In this document: piece after piece, positions 55,763-64,000 of the stretch | How positions within the stretch are numbered: the stretch's first letter is position 1 | Layout of the letters: every line of letters starts with the position of its first letter | NCBI GenBank assembly: GCA_023105745.1 | Contig: JALGQZ010000004.1 | Coordinates: 10,318,451-10,382,450, forward strand | Reading direction: 5' to 3' | Length of the DNA: 64,000 bases | DNA from: Austropuccinia psidii | Lineage: Eukaryota > Basidiomycota > Pucciniomycetes > Pucciniales > Sphaerophragmiaceae | Program-made: the position numbers and the translations under genes | The notes under the pieces: model-generated | Database searches by the model: none | Told to the model about the DNA's origin: nothing | What the model saw: the letters and a program-made list of their open reading frames with translations, nothing else

Positions 55763-57251
55763 TTGTAAACCACTCTAGAATCAGTAGTCCTAGTAATAGA
55801 AACATTACCCCCACTCAGATTGAACACAACATTGTCACACCTGAGAGTAACTTAAACAGTGATGCAGTAAACTCTGAAAAGAAGTTTGCAGAATTTGAAT
55901 CTGGCCATTAGAGGATGAAAAAAACACAAGCCTCCTTGGAACAGATAGTTAAGAATCTTCAAGAAGGATATGCTCAATTGAGCAAATCCCCTCAATAAAC
56001 CAACAAAAGACTGAATCTAGTCTTTGAAGCACAAAACCACAGCAAAAGGGACAGGGATTGTCTGGATCAAGACATAAACAAACTGTTTAATTTCTACCAT
56101 AACTTGAAGCCCCATCCACAAGGCCAAGTTATGGATAATCCATATCAACCAGAAGACATCAAACCAGATGCCATGTTGATGAATAAGGCAAGATCTCCAT
56201 CACAATACCAGGATGGATATGGAATGTCTTATTCAGAGAAGGAAGCCTTGAAACAGCTTCCTGAGGCCTCAAGCTGGCCCAAATTCTCTGGATCAGGAGA
56301 ATATGATCATATGGAACTCATAGATTATATTGATGGACTCTTCATTAATGTACCAAGCATACCAGACTACTGAATCACTGCTAGATTGAACACTTCATTT
56401 AAAGGTCATGCTAGTATATTGTACACAGAAATGAAAGAAATCCATGGCAGAAGAAGCTGGCCATGGTGGAAGAGTCAAATCATCCAAAAGTACAGTAATG
56501 GAACTTGGATATGGCAGAAGACCATGTCATTTGAAAATGACAAATACTCTTTCAACAAGGATCCATATGAGTGGTGTCTTAGACATTCTAAAAGACTTAA
56601 AGCCATTGATCCTCAGATGAACATCCAAATGAGGAATCACAAACTTCTGACACAAATGCCAGGAGAACTAGAGCATGCAGTAAAATGCAGATGCAACAAA
56701 AATTGCTCTCTAGATGACATTGCCAACACCTTACAAGACATAAGGAAAAGGACTAATATAGGGAAATTCACCCCATATAAGAGCAGTAGTTTCAAAGAGA
56801 AACAACCTTTCAGGGTAGATTTTAAAGACAAACCCAAAGAAAGAGTGGCAGAAGCGGCAAAGGAGAGGTATTCTTGTCAAAACTGTGGTTCAACAGACCA
56901 CTATGCCAACAACTGTCCAATGTCAAAAAAAAAGTCTATGCCATTGAGAAAGTCCCAGAGGAAGCATCCCCAACAGAGCATTCTGAATCAGACTCTATGG
57001 GTGATGCCATAAGGGAACAATCTGAGGATGAACAGGACCCAAGAGAAGAATTTCTAGTGGAGTACCAAGGGGAAACCCCACTGGAAATTCAGGACATACA
57101 GTTGGAAGCAGGCATGCCACAAGATACTGCCAACAAAGGCTTGTGCAAACATACACAAGATTTCCAAACATTCCTGGTTACACCAACCAAAGGAATGACA
57201 TATATACATGGAACAGCCACAAAGATGACTGTCTGTATTGACAATTCTTAG
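55735..57251 (+). pseudogene. Element H ORF2: capsid and CCHC knuckle
   Basis: Overlaps the ORF1 end in another frame. A Ser/Asn-rich start, stops at 55909 and near 55996, then the capsid domain (ASSWPKFSGSGEYDHMELIDYIDGLF near 56268; TGA at 56371-56373), WPWWKSQIIQKYSNGTW, and the knuckle CQNCGSTDHYANNC near 56875-56916. A frameshift near 56930 in an A run enters the protease/RT frame. An acidic linker ends at TAG 57249-57251. Confidence 0.85.
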
Positions 57252-59120
57252 CACCCATTGATCATTGATAGTGGAGCACACTGCTCCATAGTTGCCAGAA
57301 ATTATCTGGATAACCACTTCCCAAATTGGGAAAAACAGCTCTTGCCCATTAAGGCAAAGAACTTTAAAAGTGCATCAGGGAGAATGACTTCCATTGGGAC
57401 AATTATCAAAGAGATAATTATACCCCACAGGAAGGGTAATATCAGACTGAACCCAGAGTTTGTAGTGCTTGATGATGCCCACATCCAAGGGTTTTTACTG
57501 GGAACAGATTACCAGAGGATGTATGGCATAGACATTTATAACCGTAAAAATAGGCACATCACCATAGCTACTAACAAGGAAAAGAAATTTTCACTTGATA
57601 TATACCAGATATCTTCTCAAGATCCACTAGAAGACCTTCTGAAGGAATTCAGAGAGGGACAGCTTAGCAATACCCTCACCAGTGAACAGAAATTAAGTTT
57701 GCTGAAGATGCTGAGAAAGAACGGACCAGCATTTGCCATTGGTGAACAACCATTGGGCAAGATCAAAGGCCATGATATAGAACTATATCTGGATGTGGAA
57801 AGACCTTATCCACCTATGCTTAGGAGACCTCCTCATCCAGCAATCCTGGAAACCAGGAGAGAAAGTGAGAAACATATCAATGAACTCCTGGACATGGATG
57901 TCATCAGGAAGATTGGACATAATGAAATAGTGGAAATCACCACCCCTATCCTAATCACCTGGCATGATGGCAAGTCTAGATGGTGTGGAGACTTCAGAGC
58001 TCTGAATAACTACACAAAAGCAGACAGGTACACTATACCCAGGATTCCTCATGCCTTGGATAAACTGGCAAAAGCCAAATACATAACCAAAATGGATTGT
58101 ATGAAAGGCTTCCACCAAAATGGAGTTAAACCAAACTCCATGAAATTACTCAGAATAATATGCCATATGGGCATATATGAGTACACCAGGATGCCATTTC
58201 GCATCAAAAATGCACCAGCCCATTTCCAAAGGATGATGGCCACAATATTTCAAGAAGAAATACTGGAAGGCTGGATGGTGGTATATATTGATTATATCAT
58301 TATATACTCAAAGACATGGAAAGACCATGTGCAATAAATAGACAGAGTACTAAGTAAATGCACACCCATAAATCTGAAAATTTCACTTAAAAAGTGCAAT
58401 TTTGGCCAACAAGAGTTACTGGCTCTAGGACATAAAGTTTCAGGTCTTAGTCTGGCAATTGACCAGAATAAAGTAGCAGCAGTACTGCAAAAGCCAGTAA
58501 CAAAGAGAATCAAAGAGATGCAATCTTTCCCTGGGTTTGCTAGCTACTATAGAAACCACATCAAGAACTTTGCCCACTTAACTAGTAGTTTATACAAGCT
58601 GTGTTCAAAAGATGTAGTCTTTGAAATCACCAAGGAAAAAAGGGATGCATATGAGAGGATCAAATATGAACTCACAAATGCACCTGTGCTCATCTTACCT
58701 GACTTTGAACTACCATTCAAGTTATACATAGATGTAGCATGTAGTCAAGGCCTAGGAGCAGCCCTTCACCAAAGACTAATTGTGGATTTTTAACCAAGAG
58801 AAGGAGTAATTTGCTGCATCTCAAGGCAACTGAAAGATTCAGAAGCCAGGGAAGGGGCCACCCAGACTGAGTGTCTATGTCTAGTCTGGGCTCTAGAGAA
58901 ACTCCATTATTATTTGGAGGGTGCAGTTTTTGAAGTCTACACAGACTGCACAGCCTTGAAGTCATTACTAAACATGAAGACTACAAATAGACACATGCTG
59001 AGATGGAAAATATCTATCCAGGAGGATAGAGGTAACATGACCATCATATGAAAAGAAGGTAAAAGTCATACCAATGCATATGGCCTCAGCAGATGGCCAC
59101 TGGACAATGTCAAAAGAAAT
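57252..59120 (+). pseudogene. Element H ORF2: protease, RT, RNase H
   Basis: The protease active site IIDSGAHCSI starts near 57261, with GFLLGTDYQRMYGID behind it. RT has GDFRALNNYTKADRYTIP, MDCMKGFHQN, MPFRIKNAPAHFQ and YIDY (near 58287-58298): the second catalytic Asp is Tyr (GAT to TAT), so RT is inactive even without the stops. RNase H has [24 protein letters not shown] and NAYGLSRW, with Tyr where relatives have the Asp of NADGL. Stops at 58335, 58791 and 59049. Confidence 0.88.
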
Positions 59121-60870
59121 CCAGCTTATGACCCTGAAGTTTCAGCCAAGATCCCTATCCATTTCATGGAAATAGATAGAAGGAAGAACTTCAGATTTTC
59201 TGAATGGGCACCAGAACATGGTACCCTTGACAGTAAGAACATTGCTTCACAGGGAACAGAAACTGCCATACTGGGGATAAGCTCCTCAGAACTGCACAAT
59301 GAATTTTTCAATGCAGTACTGAAGCCATATGCCAAACACAAACAGTGTGGCATATTACTACAACTCCTTCAACAAAAGTACAGGAGTCCAGAACTGGAAT
59401 CCTATCAGGAAGAACCCTGGTTGAGGGCCTATAAGGATAATAAGTTCTTCCTTATAGATGGCCTGCTCTACCACAGAGAAAGACACACAAGTGCACTCAC
59501 AGTGATAGACAGAGACCACATCTCTCTGATCCTGCAAGAATGCCAAGACTGCCCCTATATCGGACACATGAGTGAGAACAGGACCAAAGAGAAGGTATCA
59601 ATCACAGCTTGGTGGCCCAAGTGGGAACAAGAGTTGAGTGAATAAATCAACATTTGTGAAAGATGCCAAAAGGTAAATAGGAAACATGGTAAGAAATATG
59701 GGTTACTTCAACATACAGAAGAAGCCAAACACACATGGGAAACCATCAACATGGACTGGGTTACAGGACTTGTCCCAGGAGGCAAAGAAAACTACAATGC
59801 CTGCTTGATCATAGTTGATAGGTTCAGCAAGAGCATGAGGTGTTGACCATGCCACAAAGAGGATACAGCCATGGATACTGCTCTGTTATTTTGGAATAAC
59901 ATCATATCTACCTGTGGAGTCCCTAAGATCATCATCAGTGATAGGGACTCAAAATTCACATCTGAATTTTGGACCAACTTGTATGACATTCTTGGCACCA
60001 AGCTTGCTTTTTCCACAGCTTACCATCCACAAACAGATGGACTAGCTGAAAGGATGATCCAAACAATGGAGGACATCCTTAGAAGGTTCCGTGCCTATGG
60101 CATGGAATACAAGGACCATGAGGGATACACCCATGACTGGGTTACCCTTAAACCAGCTGTCCAACTGGCTTATAATACAAGTCAGCACTCTACCATAGGA
60201 AAAACAACTGCACTGGTAGAGAAAGGGTGGAATCCCCTGTTGCCTGTGGATCACTTGAAGAAAAATCTTCTGACCATCCACCCCACAGCCAAAGACTTCC
60301 ATGATATTTGGAAGAGGGCTTGTGACACAGCTGCCAAATGCATAGCTGAAGCAAAAGAATATAATAAACAGAGGTGGGACAAGACACACATGGAACCTGA
60401 CTTTAAGGAAGGGGACCAGGTGCTAGTGTCTACACTGAACTTTAATAATTTTGAAGGACCCAAGAAGATGAGGGACTCATTTGTAGGGCCTTTCACTATC
60501 ATTAGGTTGATAGGAAGGAATGCAGTGGAAGTCAATCTTACAGAGGAATTTTCCAGGAAGCACCCAGCCTTCCGAAGTAAGTTTGGTCAAACCATACTTC
60601 CAAACAGAGGAGGATAAATTCCCCTCCAGGAAGAGGAACCCCACACCACATGATATAGTGGAGGTGGAGGACTCTCCAGGACCTGTGAGTTAGATCATCA
60701 GGGCCAGGAAGATCAGACTTAATGGAAAGGATCAAAGGCAATACTTAGTCACATTCAAGCACCAAACAGCGGATAAAGACAAATGGTTAGCAGAAGATGC
60801 CATACCAGATGGGAACCTTCATCTAAGGAGATTCAGGGCCTCTAGGAGGACTGAACAGTCTCATCAATGA
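59121..60870 (+). pseudogene. Element H integrase and chromodomain-like tail
   Basis: Zinc module LQECQDCPYIGHMSENRTKEKV ... CERCQK (about 59535-59670), core Asp in MDWVTGLVP, Asp in IISDRDSKF and Glu in [12 protein letters not shown], so the triad is intact. The DNA-binding part ([13 protein letters not shown] ... [13 protein letters not shown]) ends near 60617, then a frame change, and a tail (RQYLVTFKHQTADKDKWLAEDAIP ... LRRFRASRR) ends at TGA 60868-60870. It resembles the short chromodomain-like tails of A, C and D. Stops at 59643 and 59846. Confidence 0.88.
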
Positions 60871-60880
60871 TGAGCCTTTT

Positions 60881-60894
60881 TAAGAGGGAGGGTA
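60881..60894 (+). other. Element H polypurine tract
   Basis: TAAGAGGGAGGGTA lies directly before the 3' LTR start TGTCAG. Confidence 0.85.
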
Positions 60895-62332
60895 TGTCAG
60901 CCTGTGACTTAAAACCACAGCACAAGCATGACAGCCAAAATGCCATAAGCCAATGGTATAGCCAAGATACCACCAAAACATGGATCTGAGCCAAATCAGC
61001 TCAAAAGGTTTCAAAGGAAAGAGGAAACTCACCTCTTTCTGAAAATATAAGTCCCATCACCATAGGACAAAGAACAACAAAGTTATTCCTTCTCAAAGTT
61101 ATTCCTGAGCATAAACCTTAATTTTCACCTCTCATCTAAAATTTAGAAGGAGAGGCTTAACCCCATCAAATGGGTACCCAAAATGAAGCTCTAAGTCAGG
61201 GATATTCAATGGTACCAGCCAAACGGAGCTAGCACCAATATTACTGGAGTGATGGTCAATTTCAGGCCAAATAAGGGTGAACAAAACATTCACCTCACAT
61301 CTAACTCCTACAGTTTTAGTGTGAGATCCTTGAGGTGGGGTCTTTTTGGAAAGAGCACAATCAGGGATATCTGATGGTGTCATCCACTTCCCCATATCTC
61401 AACTACAGCAGAAGTTATGGGGCAAACAAGCTCAATACAGCTTTTTGACTAAATCACGCATATGTACAAAAATCTTGTACATGGCATAACTTTGCCATAT
61501 TTAATGATAGCCATATCAAATAAGGTACCATTGTGTAGAGCACATACAGGGCTAAACACCGGTTCAGGGTTTAGGTTGATATCTCAAGAACTGACAAAGT
61601 TATAGCTGTTTTAAGGCCAAAATCACACATTCTGACCAATACAGCTTTACCATGGGATAATATCCCATAAACATGAATATGAGGTGTCAAATAGACGAAG
61701 AAGCTTTTTCTCACTTCAATACCTCATATTTCAGTCAATACTGGGGTCCCATACAGCTTCTGTACAGCATTCTATGCGTCATACACGTCAGAATCAGGCT
61801 GTGAGGTCCCCAGATGAAAATATTCACCCTGTATTGGTGAAAACTGCCCAGATGTGGTTTCAAAACCACATCTGAGCCCAATACAGGTTATACAGGCTGT
61901 TTGCAAACAACAAGCCAGTACTAGAGAGTGAAAATCTTCACTTCCTCTACATGGAAAGGTCTAGCACCCTTTCCACCCCATTTCAGGATAAAAAGGAGGC
62001 TTTTCACAGCCAGAATTGTCTCCTCATCCTGCTCTTGAATAACCTATGTCGTAAACTGTCAAAAACAGTTTTACTCTTGGTTAATAATCAGCTATAATTA
62101 TACATCTTAATTATTGTAGTCCTTTATTATTGTAACCCAACAGATAAAGCTGCACCCAGGGATTTCAACAGCACTCACTACCACTATATCATATATAGTA
62201 AAGCCCTTTTAATCTTAAATTAAATCATCTTCAACCCTTATAAATCTTGTTTAAACCATCTTTACCGTGTCACAAACATAGTTAAAGTTTTACTTAGCAT
62301 ATTTACACCTTTATCATAGTTTCATCCTGAGA
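60895..62332 (+). repeat. Element H 3' LTR (1,438 bp)
   Basis: As the 5' LTR but with about 154 more bases after CCAATGGTA (near 60960-61113). The TGACGT/TATA pair is kept (61784 and 61987). The last base pair of the end differs from the 5' copy (GAGA against GACA). Confidence 0.93.
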
Positions 62333-62470
62333 AACAAAGTAAGGGAACACCTTGTTAGGTACAGTGACCCAACTTGTGAAGATGAATGGTTTGCAGAAAA
62401 AGACATACCTGAAGCTACTAAGCTTCTCAGAGGGTTCAGGCAAACTAGAAATAACAATATTAAAGAGTAA
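62333..62470 (+). pseudogene. Element D ORF2 C-terminal chromodomain-like tail
   Basis: After the H TSD the integrase frame of D resumes: KVREHLVRYSDPTCEDEWFAEKDIP ... LLRGFRQTRNNN, ending at TAA 62468-62470. It fits the text cut at 52854. The VRY...EDEW..E.DIP pattern is like the second half of a chromodomain. Confidence 0.85.
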
Positions 62471-62482
62471 TATTCTTTTTTT

Positions 62483-62494
62483 AGGGGGAGGGAA
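62483..62494 (+). other. Element D polypurine tract
   Basis: AGGGGGAGGGAA lies directly before the 3' LTR of D. Confidence 0.85.
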
Positions 62495-62661
62495 TGTGAG
62501 CCATAGAGGTATTTTCATATACCCAAAAGACCACAAAAGATAATTTAAGATACAAATCTAAATAAAATGAATTTATTTATATTATGAAAATAAAAATTGA
62601 AATATAATTACAAATTTATATATAAAAACCAAAATTTAATTATCATTTTAAAATAAAATTA
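62495..62661 (+). repeat. Element D 3' LTR, first 167 bp
   Basis: Aligns with 32065-32231 at about 12 differences and then stops matching at 62661/62662, where element I begins. Confidence 0.92.
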
Positions 62662-62702
62662 GGGTGTTGGTAAAAACACGTAAGCCAATTGGTAAAAACA
62701 CG

Positions 62703-63213
62703 CAAGGGGTGCCCTGGGCCCATTTTTGATTCAAAATGAAACACAATTGGCCCTGTATTGGGCCAAAACATGCCCAAAAGAGGTTTTTTCCCCACAAAAC
62801 CTCTCTAACTCCAAATTGTTTCAGATTTTTTTTCCCAGCCCCCCCCCTAAAAAAAACAAGCCCAAACACCCCAATAATCCACATTATCCCCACCCCAAAC
62901 CATTGTTTTTTTTGGAAAAACAGCATTACTAAAGCCATTTTGCAAAGCTTTTCACACTTTTTTTTCTTTTTTTCCCCCAAAGACTGCATTTTCCACCACA
63001 ACAACCTGCTTTCAAGCGTCTCAATTTTCAATTGTTTACCTTCCCTCATCTATTAATCCCACATTTAAACCACTTTCTTTCACTATTAACCCCTTCTGTT
63101 CATTTTTCACACCTTTTTTCACCTCTTTTTCACATTTCGAAAGGTTCTTACCCCATTCCAAATCCCCCAATTCCCCCTTTTTTTCACTTTTATCCATAAT
63201 TTTCATTAGAAAA
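62703..63213 (+). promoter_or_regulatory. Element I 5' region (probable promoter and leader)
   Basis: About 500 bp, pyrimidine-rich on the plus strand with C runs (near 62839) and T runs, up to the ATG at 63214. No TATA box is clear. ORFs on either strand look like low-complexity artefacts. Confidence 0.4.
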
Positions 63214-64000
63214 ATGCTTCAACCCCCCACTGAAGGTGAATTTCAGCCCCTTGAGCTTCTTTGGCAACATGTGCATAATGTTGCCAGGGCTCAGGGGTAT
63301 GCTGTGTCCACCTTGAGGTCCAATATGACCCACAACCAAATTGAAATATGTTGTGACAGGTCTGGCACCCCAAATCCCAACAAAAGCCCCTCGAAAACAG
63401 TCACCTCAAGAAAGCTTGACTGTCCTTTTAGACTTTATGCCAGGAAATATGCCGAGAGTACCACTTGGACTCTTAAAGTCAAAAATCCTGAACATAGCCA
63501 TGATGCCACTGAAAATATCATGGCACATCCTGCTTTCAGGAAATTCAATGAGCAAGAAACATCCTAAATTGCTCAAATGTCTGAATCACTGCTCATGCCA
63601 AGGCAAATTCAGGCCCAATTATGCAGCCAGAGGGAGTCTGACAGGCCTGTAATCCTTCAAGACATTTACAAACAAGTCAAGACAATGAAGAAGGACAAAC
63701 TGCAAGGCAGAAGGCTCATTGATGCTCTTATTGACACTCTCAAAGAGGAAAATTTTGTTTGGTCCTCTGCAAGGGATTCTGAGGGACACATTACCTCCTT
63801 ATTTTTTACTCACCCCCTGGCCATAAAACTTCTTCATGGCTTTCCTCATGTCATTATTATGGATTGTACTTATAAAACCAATAAGTACAAAATGCGCCTT
63901 TTTCATATTTTTGGATTCAGCTCAACCAATAAGACCTTATCTGGGGATTTATGTTTGATGAATAATGAAAATAAAACTTCATATACTTGGGAATTAAATC
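63214..64000 (+). pseudogene. MULE transposase with FAR1-type zinc domain (partial)
   Basis: ATG at 63214. Residues about 20-100 look like a FAR1/WRKY-GCM1 zinc domain (LDCPFRLYARKY ... NPEHSHD, with Cys and His ligands), which binds the element ends. After TAA 63565-63567 the same frame goes on without a stop to 64000. It has a helical linker (RQIQAQLCSQRESDRP ... DIYKQVK), then FPHVIIMDCTYKTNKYKMRLFHIFGFSS, the start of the MULE DDE domain with its first Asp. One stop and no frameshift suggest recent decay, or a recoded or mis-called base. Confidence 0.75.

Larger units (their letters stand above)
52855..62332 (+). mobile_element. Element H: divergent Ty3 retrotransposon
   Basis: 9,478 bp, LTRs 52855-54138 and 60895-62332 (TGTCAG...CCGACA, the 3' copy ending GAGA), perfect TSD aacaa (52850-52854, 62333-62337). 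The plan is like C and D: PBS, spliced ORF1, ORF2, chromodomain-like tail and polypurine tract. The LTRs are unrelated in sequence to the TGTGAGCC family and the proteins are clearly diverged from C and D, so it is a separate lineage. ORF2 is one frame for most of its length with about six in-frame stops. Confidence 0.93.
32065..62661 (+). mobile_element. Element D: Ty3 retrotransposon split by F, G, H and I
   Basis: Starts in the transposase gene of X (left flank catcc, 32060-32064). Without its insertions D is about 10 kb: 5' LTR, PBS, spliced ORF1, ORF2, polypurine tract and the first 167 bp of the 3' LTR. F, G and H all join D text exactly after removal with one TSD copy. The comparable LTR parts differ at about 12 of 167 positions (about 7%). 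Confidence 0.92.
62662..64000 (+). mobile_element. Element I: Mutator-like (MULE) DNA transposon, 5' part
   Basis: Inserted in the D 3' LTR. It starts GGGTGTTGGTAAAAACACG, a likely terminal inverted repeat; the preceding ataaaatta (62653-62661) would be a 9-bp TSD. The 14-mer TTGGTAAAAACACG is present twice (62667 and 62689). The transposase starts at 63214 and runs past the window end. The right end is not seen, so TIR and TSD cannot be checked here. Confidence 0.75.

Noticed and set aside
62648..63049. 133-codon minus-strand ORF and matching plus-strand ORFs near 62726-63056
   Set aside because: They come from T- and C-rich leader DNA of element I; Lys/Gly- or Pro/Phe-rich text without domain.

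Overview
The window is AT-rich eukaryotic DNA made almost wholly of transposable elements inserted into one another. I see no host gene, tRNA, rRNA or CRISPR array. The gag and pol proteins match, from general recognition and not from a search, the Ty3/gypsy elements that fill the large genomes of rust fungi (Pucciniales). The closest remembered match is the myrtle rust fungus Austropuccinia psidii. No viruses of people, animals or crops and no toxin genes are seen.

The layers can be read from LTR ends, target-site duplications (TSDs) and broken reading frames. The base layer is element E, a minus-strand Ty3 relic (19837-23033, continuing outside the window on both sides). Element A (1-19836, plus, 5' LTR cut by the window start) sits in the 3' LTR of E. 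A itself carries a solo LTR (3092-5277, TSD ccttg) and element B (7543-16661, a chromodomain Ty3 element, TSD ggaag). Element C (23034-29648) sits in the pol gene of E. Element X (29649-32064), a CACTA/Tnp2-type DNA transposon, sits in the RNase H of C. Element D (32065 onward) cuts the transposase of X. D in turn holds F (34792-45659, minus strand, gag plus protease only, TSD ccac), solo LTR G (47570-49398, TSD aaacc), H (52855-62332, a divergent Ty3 element, TSD aacaa) and, in its 3' LTR, a Mutator-like (MULE) element I (62662 to the window end). E>C>X>D>F is a five-level nest.

A, C, D and H share a plan: LTR, a primer-binding site starting TGGGG(G)CC, a spliced ORF1, then ORF2 with capsid, CCHC knuckle, protease, RT, RNase H, integrase and a chromodomain-like tail. 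ORF1 seems to be made from exons. The first 3' splice site reads AG|TG, so joining to an upstream exon ending in A gives the start codon. A second short phase-1 intron (64-68 bp) lies at the same place in all four copies. In C and D the ORF1 stop overlaps the ORF2 start as ATGA. B works differently: it carries a 14-nt self-complementary primer/PBS pair like Tf1/sushi elements, and a GGGAAAA -1 frameshift site before the gag stop. F has the same heptamer at its gag/protease junction, near-identical LTRs and long intact frames, but no RT, so it looks young and dependent on another element for copying.

By-eye LTR divergence gives the order F (about 0.3%) < B (about 2%) < H (a few %) < D and A (about 7-8%). 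Most pol genes are broken by stops and frameshifts and are called pseudogenes. F and possibly I are the freshest elements.
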